From contig NZ_CP121446.1 of NCBI RefSeq assembly GCF_030643905.1, forward strand, positions 3,082,001 to 3,146,000: a stretch of DNA of 64,000 nt, given 5' to 3'. This DNA is from Flavobacterium sp. IMCC34852. Its GTDB lineage: Bacteria > Bacteroidota > Bacteroidia > Flavobacteriales > Flavobacteriaceae. Below are positions 9,962 through 19,715 of this stretch, one piece after another. How positions within the stretch are numbered: the first letter of the stretch is position 1; each line of letters opens with the position of its first letter. The position numbers were made by a program, and so were the translations under genes. The notes below the pieces were generated by a model, which saw only the letters and a list, made by a program, of their open reading frames with translations, did no database searches and was not told where the DNA came from.

Positions 9962-9989
9962 AGTTATTTTAAAAAACCTATAGGAAGAA

Positions 9990-10202
9990 TTATATTGTTC
10001 TTTTGGATTTCTTATAAGTATAAAAAACAAATAAAATTCCGACAATCAACAAGATTGTTAATTTACTGTCAATTGGGGCCGGTTGAGGATCATCACCTTC
10101 AAGACCGCCACCTCCATCGTCATCGCCGGGTTGGGCAAATGCCACAAAATCAAAGGCTAACAATAACAAGGTAACAAAATAAAATTTTAAACTATTTTTC
10201 AT
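9990..10202 (-). CDS. Small exported acidic Gly-rich protein with a C-terminal membrane segment
   Basis: About 70 residues from the ATG at 10200-10202; an upstream GTG at 10211 is also in frame but less likely. The order is a signal peptide (KFYFVTLLLLAFDFVAFAQ), a very acidic glycine-rich linker (PGDDDGGGGLEGDDPQPAP), a hydrophobic segment (LTILLIVGILFVFYTY), and a basic end KKSKRTI. The topology therefore suggests an inner-membrane protein with a short outside segment. It lies 44 bases downstream of the giant T9SS protein gene and is probably co-transcribed with it. Such tiny proteins are often seen beside T9SS cargo genes in flavobacteria, but I do not know a function. Confidence 0.7.
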   Translation of the reverse strand: MKNSLKFYFVTLLLLAFDFVAFAQPGDDDGGGGLEGDDPQPAPIDSKLTILLIVGILFVFYTYKKSKRTI

Positions 10203-10246
10203 AACAATCACTTATGTATTTTTATATTTTTTAAAGACAACCTTAC

Positions 10247-13200
10247 CTATCTTATTACTTTTTTAGTAACTACCAATCCATCTTGGGAAGTAATTTGAAT
10301 CAAAAGAACTTCATTCGCCTGTCCGGTTGTTATAGTAACTTGTGAACTATTAATTTCACTTTTCTCCAACAACATTCTTCCTCTAATGTCAAATACTTTT
10401 ACAGTAGACATAACCGTATTCCCGGTATTGATAACAAAATCATTAGTTTCGTTTTTGTATATAATCACTTGATTAGGATTGAATATTGGTGACCCAACTT
10501 CTAATGGCGATTGGTAAACAATTTCAAATCTATCTGCAAATGTTCCGGCATCAGAGGCAAAAGTATAAGCCGAAATATTTAAATTGTTATAAGTACCATT
10601 TAAATTGTCTTTGATAAATATATCTTGTGCGCCGGCGGTAAACAATCCGTCAACATGGTCAATTGCTAATGTATATGTTCCTGGATTTGTTACTTTAAAG
10701 TTTAAAGGAATTACATCAGTCGATTGGAATGGTAGAGCACGTCCTTGAATTACGTATTCTGTTGCACCTATTTTCGTATTTAAAGCTACAGCACCATCAT
10801 TAAAATACTTACTATCAAATTCATCTGCACCTTGAGTTGCATTGGTAAAATAACCCACAACCATTTGTGAAAACTCGTTAGTTGCACCGGTTAAATTCAA
10901 CCAAATTCTGTGGGCTTCATTGTTGGTGTTGTTTGTGCTTGGGTTGTTTCTGAAAAACTGGTCAGCATTATCGTCTGATCTTTGTCCGTTGTTAAACTCA
11001 ACAGAAGTTGCCGCTCCTTTAGCCTCAACGATAAAACCTTGTCCGGTTCTGATAATTCCTAACGGACTTTCGGTGTAAGCCTCTCCATTATCTCCAAAGG
11101 TACTTGAGGCAGTATTCCAAGTACAATAAGACGGACTAGCTGTATTATTTGTTTTTCTCCAGAAATAAATAGTAGACTCAATATTTGAGCTATTATCAGC
11201 TGCAAACTGAGCAATATCAATAGCTGATGGATATGGATTTCCTATCAGGTTAAATCTTTGTCCAACTGCCACATTATTTAGGGTGATTGTTTTTGTTCCG
11301 TTATTTGGTGTTCCTGTAAAATTACCTGTCCATGTTGTCGGGGCTGTCGGATGGTTGTATGGAAGACGTATTAAATAACCTATTCCTGTAGCAAATGGAA
11401 CACTATTGTTGTCTGTACCGTTTACACCAGAACCATTTAAACCTGTAACGTTAAATCCTACGCTATTGCTAAATAAATTTGTTGAAGTATTATAAGTATA
11501 AAAACGATTAGCAAAAGTAAATGGTGAGAAAGCATACAAACCTTGTCCTGAAACCGGTGATGACCACATTGTGTAATCTAAACGAATTAAAGGATTGCTG
11601 TTTCTTTTTACTATTGTTGAGCCTGAACCCGTGTTAGCTACGTCATTTACTTGTATTAAGTTAGCATTATTTTCAACAGTCAAAGTTCCATTGTTAACTA
11701 TTACATCTGTAATAGTTAAATCAAACAAAGGATTAATTTTTAAGGTTGTTCCAGAATTTAATGTTAAAGTGTTTATACTAACATTTGATGAAATCTCTGG
11801 ATAATTACTGGATGTGCTGATAGTTACATCTGACACAGAAGCCGGAACTATTCCACAAGACCAGTTCGCTGCATTTGTCCATGAAGTATTTACAGTGCCG
11901 GTCCATGTATTATTATTAGTTATTGTTACAACCCAACTTCCGCCAGATATTGTAAAAGAAGTGTTACAAGTATCATCTTTAGCATATCTTGTGTATGTGG
12001 TTGTAGTAGTTAATCCAGCCGGTGGGTCGTAACTTGCTGAATTAGATCCCGGAATATCATTCCCATTAGCTTGCCATTTATAGGTAATGGTCTCATCTCC
12101 TCCACTGGCAACAGTTGCATTACCAATAGAAGCAGGATCTCCATTATAACAAATTGTTTCTCCTGTTGTTAAAATAGCTCCGGAAGTAAAAGTTGCGTAT
12201 ACCGTTGCGGTAACTGCAGTTCTTGTTCCGGAAACACAACCGGTTGTAGTATTTCTGGCCTCAGCATAATAAATTGTTGTTGAAGAAATACTTGGGGTTG
12301 TATAAGTGGTAGAATTGCTTAATAGTAAAGTTCCTCCTGATGAAGCATCATACCAATCTACTGTTTCACCACCGCTAACATTAGCTGAAATATTTACGGT
12401 TCCTGTACTACATATTGCACCATTTGTTCCTAAAGGTGCATTTGGCAAAGCAATTACTGAAAGTGTGCCGTCAGTGTAAGTAATGTTATAATTGGAAGCA
12501 GTAAAAGTACCTCCCGTTGCTGATGATGGCGTTATTGCATATGTACCAACAGCAGCACCCGAAGCAGCACCTGAACTTGATAATGTTACACTTCCGATAG
12601 TTTCACTATTTTGTAATCCACTTGAAGTAAAAGCAGACGTTCCTAATGCATAAGTTGTTCCAAAACATTTTGAAGCATTATCTGCTGTAATGGTTAAAGG
12701 TGCAGCAGTTACCGTTAGTGTCCCGGAATTAGAGGTATAAGTTATAGAATAATTACTTGCTGTAAATGTACCACCGGTTGCGGCAGATGCAGTAATTGTT
12801 GAAGTGCTTCCTACTGCATCAGTCGAAGCTAAAGCTCCTGACCCGTAAGTCAAAGTTACGGTTCCTATACTCTCTCCGTTTTGCAATCCTACAGAACCGA
12901 ATGCTGTTGAACCTGTTATGGGTGTTGATTGAGTTGAACCATAAACTTTAGTTCCGTTATTAGCTGTAATGGTTAAAGAAGCCGGATTAACAGTAAGAGT
13001 ACCGTCATTATATGTAATAGTGTAATTACTAGCTGTAAAAGTACCGCCAGTAGCAAGTGAAGGAACAATATTATAAGAACCTACAGCAGCAGTTGCAATA
13101 GCTCCCGTACTGGCAATGGTTATGCTTCCTATTGTTTCACCATTTTGTAATCCTATTGATGAAAAAGCTGTTGAGCCTGATCCTACTGTATATGTTTGTC

Positions 13201-14446
13201 CGTAAGTTTTGCTTCCATTATTAGCCGTAATGCTTAAAGCTGCTGTTGTAATATCAGCAGTTAAACTTGGTTGCGACACAGTATAATTAGTGTTAGGAGC
13301 TGTGTAGCCTGTTACAGTAACGGGCTTACCGTTACCAACCGTTGCTGTATTAAAGTTAGCTGAAGGAGAACCAGTAACACTAAAGCTTTCTCCATTTTGC
13401 AATCCAACATAAGCTGCAGTTCCGCTTAGAGTAGTGGTTGTCAATCCATCATAAGTTTTATTGTCGGCAGTTATTCCTGTAATGGTTAAAGGTGCCGTAG
13501 TTACTGTTCCACTACAAGCAATTGTAATCCCCGTAACTCCACCTCCTCCAAAAGTAATGTTTTCGTTGTAAGTTCCCACTGCTGTTGTGCCTTTCAAACG
13601 AACCCAAACATTAGCACCTGATAAACTTCCTCCGGCTGCTGTTAAAGTTGCTGTTGCACCAAATCCTGACGTTGATGAAGTAGTGGATACTTCATAATTG
13701 GTTGACCCATTTACTGTAATCGTTGCAGTTGCTGGAATTAAACCCGCTCCATTAACTTGAAAAGTTTGTACTGGAGCAGAGCCGTAAGAATTCGATCCAA
13801 ATGCCAATGAAGTAGTAGCTGAACCAAGCACTGAACCGTTGAAAGTGAAGTCATTAATTGCGTAAGCTCTGGAAGCGGCACTACCATTAGTAGCATTAAA
13901 CCCGTAAAATCTGAAAGAAGTGGCTGCTGATAAATTTTGATAATTTGCACCGGACAAACTTATTGTAGTTCCGGCTGCATTAGGTGTCCCAACATTGGTA
14001 GTAAAATTATCCGAAGCGGCGTCTGACCTGAAAGCAAAAGAAGTAGGTGCTCTACTTCCCGAGGTTCCGGTGTAGACAAAACTGTTCATACTTACTTTGT
14101 AACCCGTTGAAGGCGTAATTGTGAAACTAAAATATTGTCCTGTATTTATGGTAGCACTTGTAGTCCAATCACCAACATTGTAAGTATTTGTTGATGTTAA
14201 TGCTGACAAAACGGCGGCATAACCAATTCCGCTCACAGTTATATTGGAATTCACTGTTTGTCCTGTAGTATATGGATTCGCAACGGCCGGATTGGTCCCT
14301 GTAATCGGATTGGTCCAAATACTGGTTTGTCCTATAGCATTTAAGCTTATTAAGAAAAAACAAACTAAGAAAAGAGACTTGTTTATTGGCTTTAAAAAAA
14401 CACTCGCTTTTTTACTTGAATTTGAATTAGGTAAAAATCTTTTCAT
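10247..14446 (-). CDS. Giant T9SS-secreted surface protein with YDG, MBG and Ig-like domains
   Basis: A 1399-residue cell-surface or secreted protein. In order: an extended signal region ending SLNAIGQ (about 40 residues); an N-terminal beta domain with TGTSGSRAPTSFAF; a YDG domain (about 320-400, ADNKTYDG); three MBG-type repeats (about 402-662), each with the form LTITANN.KTYG, GLQNGE.IG, ATGGTFTASNY.ITY; an Ig-like domain (about 665-755); a TWTGTVNTSWTNAANW segment; the WSSPV/NPYPSAI module (about 950-1310) that is also in two other proteins of this window; and a type A sorting domain (about 1325-1399, ending VVTKKVIR). The MBG repeats suggest a stalk or adhesin. A -7 box TAAGTTTG lies upstream at 14489-14496. 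Confidence 0.9.
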   Translation of the reverse strand: MKRFLPNSNSSKKASVFLKPINKSLFLVCFFLISLNAIGQTSIWTNPITGTNPAVANPYTTGQTVNSNITVSGIGYAAVLSALTSTNTYNVGDWTTSATINTGQYFSFTITPSTGYKVSMNSFVYTGTSGSRAPTSFAFRSDAASDNFTTNVGTPNAAGTTISLSGANYQNLSAATSFRFYGFNATNGSAASRAYAINDFTFNGSVLGSATTSLAFGSNSYGSAPVQTFQVNGAGLIPATATITVNGSTNYEVSTTSSTSGFGATATLTAAGGSLSGANVWVRLKGTTAVGTYNENITFGGGGVTGITIACSGTVTTAPLTITGITADNKTYDGLTTTTLSGTAAYVGLQNGESFSVTGSPSANFNTATVGNGKPVTVTGYTAPNTNYTVSQPSLTADITTAALSITANNGSKTYGQTYTVGSGSTAFSSIGLQNGETIGSITIASTGAIATAAVGSYNIVPSLATGGTFTASNYTITYNDGTLTVNPASLTITANNGTKVYGSTQSTPITGSTAFGSVGLQNGESIGTVTLTYGSGALASTDAVGSTSTITASAATGGTFTASNYSITYTSNSGTLTVTAAPLTITADNASKCFGTTYALGTSAFTSSGLQNSETIGSVTLSSSGAASGAAVGTYAITPSSATGGTFTASNYNITYTDGTLSVIALPNAPLGTNGAICSTGTVNISANVSGGETVDWYDASSGGTLLLSNSTTYTTPSISSTTIYYAEARNTTTGCVSGTRTAVTATVYATFTSGAILTTGETICYNGDPASIGNATVASGGDETITYKWQANGNDIPGSNSASYDPPAGLTTTTTYTRYAKDDTCNTSFTISGGSWVVTITNNNTWTGTVNTSWTNAANWSCGIVPASVSDVTISTSSNYPEISSNVSINTLTLNSGTTLKINPLFDLTITDVIVNNGTLTVENNANLIQVNDVANTGSGSTIVKRNSNPLIRLDYTMWSSPVSGQGLYAFSPFTFANRFYTYNTSTNLFSNSVGFNVTGLNGSGVNGTDNNSVPFATGIGYLIRLPYNHPTAPTTWTGNFTGTPNNGTKTITLNNVAVGQRFNLIGNPYPSAIDIAQFAADNSSNIESTIYFWRKTNNTASPSYCTWNTASSTFGDNGEAYTESPLGIIRTGQGFIVEAKGAATSVEFNNGQRSDDNADQFFRNNPSTNNTNNEAHRIWLNLTGATNEFSQMVVGYFTNATQGADEFDSKYFNDGAVALNTKIGATEYVIQGRALPFQSTDVIPLNFKVTNPGTYTLAIDHVDGLFTAGAQDIFIKDNLNGTYNNLNISAYTFASDAGTFADRFEIVYQSPLEVGSPIFNPNQVIIYKNETNDFVINTGNTVMSTVKVFDIRGRMLLEKSEINSSQVTITTGQANEVLLIQITSQDGLVVTKKVIR

Positions 14447-14904
14447 ATACTAAATTTTATTTTTTTAGACTTGAGGTTTATAGGTTTGCAAACTTACTAC
14501 TTTAAAAATGTTTAACGAAAAAAAAATTGTCAAACAACAAGAAAACATCGATAAATTAATGTAATTATTTTTTAAAAAATTAATTTATTCGATGAAATAC
14601 TTCTTCGGATAAATTTAACAATATAAAACCTAACAAAAATACTGTTTTTTACACAGTTAGCATTAACTTTAGAACAACAAATTGTATTTTTAATATTAAT
14701 GCTTAGGTTGTAAAACTACAAAAAAAACAATATGTAAGAAGTTATGATTTAATTATTTAGAACTAAATCGTTTTCGTGATATGCAATAGTAAGAAGAAAT
14801 TGAGCATAATTACATATTGACAAATATAGATTTTCAAAAACATCACCAAAAGCAAAACCCTCTCAATTGCTTAAGAGGGTTTATATTTAAAAAAAATATT
14901 TAAT
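14447..14904. other. AT-rich intergenic region without a gene
   Basis: About 458 bases, very AT-rich, with no credible open frame. It holds a -7 box for the giant surface protein at 14489-14496 (minus strand TAAGTTTG, no clear -33 partner) and the terminator of the DUF3467 gene at 14854-14884. Nothing else is evident in the middle. Confidence 0.7.
14854..14884 (-). terminator. Terminator of the DUF3467 gene
   Basis: On the minus strand AACCCTCT, a ten-base loop, AGAGGGTT and then Ts. It lies about 20 bases after the stop codon of the DUF3467 gene. Confidence 0.85.
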
Positions 14905-15216
14905 TTAGGCTTGACCGGCAGGACCAAAATTCAAAGGAATTGGAGGTTGCTCTGTATCCTTGATTTCGCCGTTAGCTAATTCAAATCGGTGGATGTTTTC
15001 ACCTAATGCTTTCAGAAATCTTTTAGCATGTTGCGGTGTTAACACAATTCTCGATTTTACTTTAGCCTTAGGCACGCCCGGCATGATGGTTACAAAGTCA
15101 ACTACAAATTCTGAAGCTGAATGGTTGATGATGGCCAAATTGGAATAGATTCCCTCGGCTGTTTTCTCATCCAACTCAATATTAATTTGACCTTGTTGCT
15201 GATTATTATCACTCAT
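14905..15216 (-). CDS. DUF3467 family protein
   Basis: A 103-residue soluble protein of the DUF3467 family, recognised by INIELDEKTAEGIYSNLAIINHSASEFVVDF and VKSRIVLTPQHAKRFLKALGENI. The biochemical function is unknown to me. In many Bacteroidota it sits directly after rpoC, as here. An rpoC terminator separates the two, so its transcription must come from read-through or from a promoter I could not find. Its 5' leader (AAAATCTAATATCAAATG at the ATG) closely resembles that of the moxR gene. Confidence 0.9.
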   Translation of the reverse strand: MSDNNQQQGQINIELDEKTAEGIYSNLAIINHSASEFVVDFVTIMPGVPKAKVKSRIVLTPQHAKRFLKALGENIHRFELANGEIKDTEQPPIPLNFGPAGQA

Positions 15217-15265
15217 TTGATATTAGATTTTAAATATTAGATATTAAATTTATACTCTTACTATT

Positions 15266-15305
15266 AAAAAAGCCACTAATTTAAGATTTAAAGTAGTGGC
15301 TTTTG
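15266..15305 (-). terminator. rpoBC operon terminator
   Basis: On the minus strand AAAAGCCACTA pairs with TAGTGGCTTTT (11 bp) around a 15-base loop, followed by a T-run. It lies 26 bases after the rpoC stop. Confidence 0.88.
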
Positions 15306-15330
15306 TTAAATTTAACTATTAATATGGCTA

Positions 15331-18300
15331 TTAATAGATGTATTCTTCTTTGTTGGCCATAATTTCATTGTAATCTTCTTTCGAACCTACAATAGTGTGA
15401 TCGTAATCTCTCATACCGGTACCGGCAGGAATTCTGTGCCCAACAATAACATTTTCTTTAAGACCTTCTAAGGTATCTACTTTACCGGCTACTGCGGCTT
15501 CGTTTAATACTTTTGTAGTCTCTTGGAACGATGCTGCCGAGATAAATGATTTGGTTTGTAACGATGCTCTCGTGATACCTTGAAGTACCGGAGTTGCTGT
15601 AGCGGTGATTACATCACGAGCCACAACTTGGTTTTTATCATTACGTTTTAACAATGAATTTTCATCTCTTAACTCACGTGGCGATACGATTTGACCCGGT
15701 TTTAACACCTCTGAATCTCCGGCATCCTCTACCACTTTCATTCCGTATAATTTATCGTTTTCTTCGATAAAGTCTGCGGTGTGTATTAGTTGCTCTTCCA
15801 AGAATAAAGTATCTCCCGGATCTTGCACTTGTACTTTACGCATCATTTGACGAATAACAACCTCAAAGTGTTTGTCATTGATTTTTACCCCTTGTAAACG
15901 GTAAACCTCTTGAATCTCATTAACCAAATACTGTTGAACAGCTGATGGCCCTTGAATTCTTAAGATATCATCCGGAGTAATTGCTCCGTCAGACAAAGGC
16001 ACACCCGCTTTTACGAAGTCATTTTCTTGAACCAAGATTTGACTTGATAATTTCACTAAGTATTTCTTCACCTCACCAAATTTAGATTCGATGATAATCT
16101 CACGGTTACCTCTTTTGATTTTTCCAAAAGAAACTACACCATCAATTTCAGAAACTACCGCAGGGTTTGAAGGATTACGAGCTTCTAACAACTCTGTAAT
16201 TCTTGGTAAACCTCCGGTGATATCGCCTGCTTTAGAAGAACGACGAGGAATTTTCACCAAGATTTTACCGGCTTTAATTTTTTCTCCGTCTTCTACCATA
16301 AGGTGAGCACCAACCGGTAAGTTGTAAGAACGGATTAACTCTCCGTCTTTACCGTAAACCAATAAGGTTGGGATTAATTTTTTATTTCTTCCCTCAGAAA
16401 TTACTTTTTCTTGGAAACCGGTTTGCTCATCAATCTCCACCTGGAACGATTGTCCTTGCTCTAAATCTTCATAAGCAATTTTTCCGGTAAATTCAGAAAC
16501 GATAACTCCGTTGTATGGATCCCATTTACAGATAGTAGCACCTTTTTCAACCACATCTCCATCTTTCACACTGATAACAGAACCATAAGGAATATTGTGC
16601 GTACTTAATAAGATTCCGGTTTTAACATCAACCAATTTCAATTCAGTAGAACGAGAAACTACAATATCTACTTTATTGCCTTCTGTATCTTCTCCAACAA
16701 CCGTTTTCAAATCTTCGATTTCCAATCTTCCTCCGAATCTTGCAACGATGCTTGATTCTTCTGAAACACCACCTGCAACACCACCAACGTGGAAAGTACG
16801 TAGTGTCAACTGTGTTCCCGGTTCTCCAATGGACTGAGCTGCGATTACTCCGACAGCTTCCCCTTTTTGAGTCATTTTCCCGGTGGCTAAGTTTCTTCCG
16901 TAACATTTAGCACAGATTCCTTTCTTAGCTTCACAAGTCAATGGCGAACGTACGTCAACTTTCTCTAATGGAGATTCTTCGATAGCTTTTACAATCGCCT
17001 CAGTGATTTGCTCTCCTGAGTGAACTAATATCTCGTTAGTCAACGGATTGATAACATCTTGTAACGCTACACGTCCTAAGATTCTCTCTCCTAAAGTTTC
17101 AACGATTTCTTCATTTTTCTTCAAAGCCGAAACTTCGATTCCTCTTAACGTACCACAATCTACTGAGTTTACAATTACGTCTTGAGAAACGTCATGTAAA
17201 CGACGAGTCAAGTAACCTGCATCGGCCGTTTTCAAAGCGGTATCCGCTAATCCTTTACGAGCACCGTGGGTAGAGATGAAGTATTCCAAAATCGAAAGTC
17301 CTTCTTTAAAGTTGGAAAGAATCGGGTTTTCGATAATTTCACCACCACCGGCTGTTGATTTTTTCGGTTTAGCCATCAAACCACGCATACCGGTTAACTG
17401 ACGAATCTGTTCTTTAGATCCACGTGCTCCGGAGTCAAGCATCATATATACCGAGTTGAAACCTTGTTGGTCTTCACGAATATTTTTCATGGCCAACTCA
17501 GTCAACAATGCATTCGTTGAAGTCCAAACATCAATTACTTGGTTGTAACGCTCGTTGTTGGTGATAAGACCCATGTTATAGTTCATGGTAATTCCGTCAA
17601 CTTGCTCACGAGCATCAGCGATTAATTCATCTTTTCTTTGCGGAATGATAATATCACCTAATGAGAATGACAATCCACCTTTGAAAGCGAATTTATACCC
17701 CATATCTTTCATGTTATCAAGGAAGGCAGCCGTTGTTGGAACATCCGTTACAGCAAGGATTTTTCCGATGATATCACGTAAAGATTTTTTAGTTAATACT
17801 TCATTGATATAACCTGCTGCTTGCGGTACTACTTCATTAAATAATACTCTACCGGCAGTAGTTTGGATAATTTTATAAACCAATTCTCCATTTTCATTGA
17901 AGTCTTTGGCTCTGATTTTTACACGAGCATTCAACTCTAATCTGCCTTCATTCAAAGCAATATTTACTTCTTCAGCAGAATAGAAAGTTAAGCCTTCCCC
18001 TAAAATAGGGTGTTCCGGTGTAGACAATCTTTCTTTGGTCATGTAGTACAGACCCAAAACCATGTCTTGAGAAGGAACCGTGATTGGAGCACCATTCGCC
18101 GGGTTTAAGATATTATGAGAAGCCAACATTAACAATTGAGCTTCCAAAATAGCTTCCGGTCCTAACGGTAAGTGAACCGCCATTTGGTCACCATCAAAAT
18201 CCGCGTTAAAAGCCGTACATACTAACGGGTGTAACTGGATTGCTTTTCCTTCAATTAATTTAGGTTGGAAAGCTTGGATACCTAATCTGTGTAACGTAGG

Positions 18301-19635
18301 AGCACGGTTTAGTAATACCGGGTGACCTTTGATTACATTTTCAAGGATATCCCAAACTACCGGCTCTTTTTTGTCGATGATTTTCTTAGCTGACTTAACC
18401 GTTTTAACGATTCCTCTTTCAATTAACTTACGAATAACGAATGGTTTGTACAATTCAGCCGCCATATCTTTTGGCAAACCACATTCGAACAATTTCATTT
18501 CCGGTCCAACAACAATTACCGAACGAGCAGAATAATCTACACGTTTTCCTAATAAGTTTTGACGGAAACGACCTTGTTTACCTTTCAATGAATCAGAAAG
18601 TGATTTCAATGGTCTGTTTGATTCTGTTTTAACCGCAGAAGCTTTACGTGTGTTGTCAAATAAGGAATCTACTGATTCTTGTAACATACGTTTTTCGTTT
18701 CTCAAGATTACTTCCGGAGCTTTGATTTCCATCAATCTTTTCAAACGGTTGTTACGGATGATAACTCTTCTGTACAAATCGTTCAAATCGGAAGTAGCAA
18801 AACGACCTCCATCAAGCGGCACCAACGGACGCAATTCTGGCGGAATCACCGGAATTACCTTCAAAATCATCCATTCCGGACGGTTTTCTCTGTTCAAGTT
18901 CGATTCGCGGAACGACTCTACTACTTGTAATCTTTTTAACGCTTCTGTTTTTCTTTGTTTAGACGTTTCGTTGTTAGCGCTGTGACGCAACTCGTATGAC
19001 AAGGCATCTAAGTCGGTACGAGCTAACAGGTCCATAATACATTCAGCACCCATTTTGGCGATGAATTTATTCGGATCATTGTCATCCAAATATTGGTTTT
19101 CCATCGGAAGCGTATCTAAAATATTTAGATATTCTTCTTCTGTTAAGAAGTCTAATCGGTTTAATGATTCTCCATCGGCATTTTGAGCAATACCAGCTTG
19201 GATTACTACGTATCTTTCGTAGTAAATAATCATATCTAATTTTTTAGACGGTAACCCTAGGATATAACCAATTTTGTTTGGTAAAGAACGGAAGTACCAA
19301 ATGTGAGCAATTGGCACTACTAAATTGATGTGACCAACTCTGTCTCTACGTACTTTTTTCTCGGTAACTTCTACACCACAACGGTCACAAACGATTCCTT
19401 TGTATCGGATTCTTTTGTATTTACCACAAGCACATTCGAAATCCTTTACAGGTCCGAAGATACGCTCACAGAAAAGACCGTCACGTTCCGGTTTGTGGGT
19501 TCTATAGTTGATAGTTTCCGGCTTCAAAACCTCACCTCTTGACTCAGCCAAGATGGATTCCGGAGAAGCTAGTCCTATCGAAATTCTGTCAAATCTTTTG
19601 ATAGTATTTTTAGTATCTTTATTTCTATTCATCAT
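15331..19635 (-). CDS. rpoC: DNA-directed RNA polymerase subunit beta'
   Basis: A 1434-residue RNA polymerase subunit carrying the catalytic Mg site. The N-terminal zinc ribbon has cysteines C68, C70, C83 and C86 (CACGKYK ... CDRCGVEV). The catalytic loop [14 protein letters not shown] is near residues 476-482. A second zinc site [16 protein letters not shown] lies in the C-terminal half, next to [17 protein letters not shown]. The gene follows rpoB after an 80-base gap that contains short tandem repeats and an 8-bp inverted repeat. Two ATGs lie in tandem (19633-19635 and 19630-19632), so the start is uncertain by one codon. Confidence 0.98.
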   Translation of the reverse strand: MMNRNKDTKNTIKRFDRISIGLASPESILAESRGEVLKPETINYRTHKPERDGLFCERIFGPVKDFECACGKYKRIRYKGIVCDRCGVEVTEKKVRRDRVGHINLVVPIAHIWYFRSLPNKIGYILGLPSKKLDMIIYYERYVVIQAGIAQNADGESLNRLDFLTEEEYLNILDTLPMENQYLDDNDPNKFIAKMGAECIMDLLARTDLDALSYELRHSANNETSKQRKTEALKRLQVVESFRESNLNRENRPEWMILKVIPVIPPELRPLVPLDGGRFATSDLNDLYRRVIIRNNRLKRLMEIKAPEVILRNEKRMLQESVDSLFDNTRKASAVKTESNRPLKSLSDSLKGKQGRFRQNLLGKRVDYSARSVIVVGPEMKLFECGLPKDMAAELYKPFVIRKLIERGIVKTVKSAKKIIDKKEPVVWDILENVIKGHPVLLNRAPTLHRLGIQAFQPKLIEGKAIQLHPLVCTAFNADFDGDQMAVHLPLGPEAILEAQLLMLASHNILNPANGAPITVPSQDMVLGLYYMTKERLSTPEHPILGEGLTFYSAEEVNIALNEGRLELNARVKIRAKDFNENGELVYKIIQTTAGRVLFNEVVPQAAGYINEVLTKKSLRDIIGKILAVTDVPTTAAFLDNMKDMGYKFAFKGGLSFSLGDIIIPQRKDELIADAREQVDGITMNYNMGLITNNERYNQVIDVWTSTNALLTELAMKNIREDQQGFNSVYMMLDSGARGSKEQIRQLTGMRGLMAKPKKSTAGGGEIIENPILSNFKEGLSILEYFISTHGARKGLADTALKTADAGYLTRRLHDVSQDVIVNSVDCGTLRGIEVSALKKNEEIVETLGERILGRVALQDVINPLTNEILVHSGEQITEAIVKAIEESPLEKVDVRSPLTCEAKKGICAKCYGRNLATGKMTQKGEAVGVIAAQSIGEPGTQLTLRTFHVGGVAGGVSEESSIVARFGGRLEIEDLKTVVGEDTEGNKVDIVVSRSTELKLVDVKTGILLSTHNIPYGSVISVKDGDVVEKGATICKWDPYNGVIVSEFTGKIAYEDLEQGQSFQVEIDEQTGFQEKVISEGRNKKLIPTLLVYGKDGELIRSYNLPVGAHLMVEDGEKIKAGKILVKIPRRSSKAGDITGGLPRITELLEARNPSNPAVVSEIDGVVSFGKIKRGNREIIIESKFGEVKKYLVKLSSQILVQENDFVKAGVPLSDGAITPDDILRIQGPSAVQQYLVNEIQEVYRLQGVKINDKHFEVVIRQMMRKVQVQDPGDTLFLEEQLIHTADFIEENDKLYGMKVVEDAGDSEVLKPGQIVSPRELRDENSLLKRNDKNQVVARDVITATATPVLQGITRASLQTKSFISAASFQETTKVLNEAAVAGKVDTLEGLKENVIVGHRIPAGTGMRDYDHTIVGSKEDYNEIMANKEEYIY

Positions 19636-19653
19636 AGTCGTAACTTTTAAAGT

Positions 19654-19681
19654 GTTCAGTATTCAGTAGTCAGTGTTCAAA
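19654..19681. repeat. Seven-base tandem repeat in the rpoB-rpoC gap
   Basis: Four consecutive 7-base units: GTTCAGT, ATTCAGT, AGTCAGT, GTTCAAA. The last units also form one arm of an inverted repeat CAGTGTTC (19671-19678) with GAACACTG (19692-19699). No T-run follows, so it is not an obvious terminator. Confidence 0.7.
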
Positions 19682-19715
19682 TAATGTATCCGAACACTGC
19701 CACTGCCAACTATTT

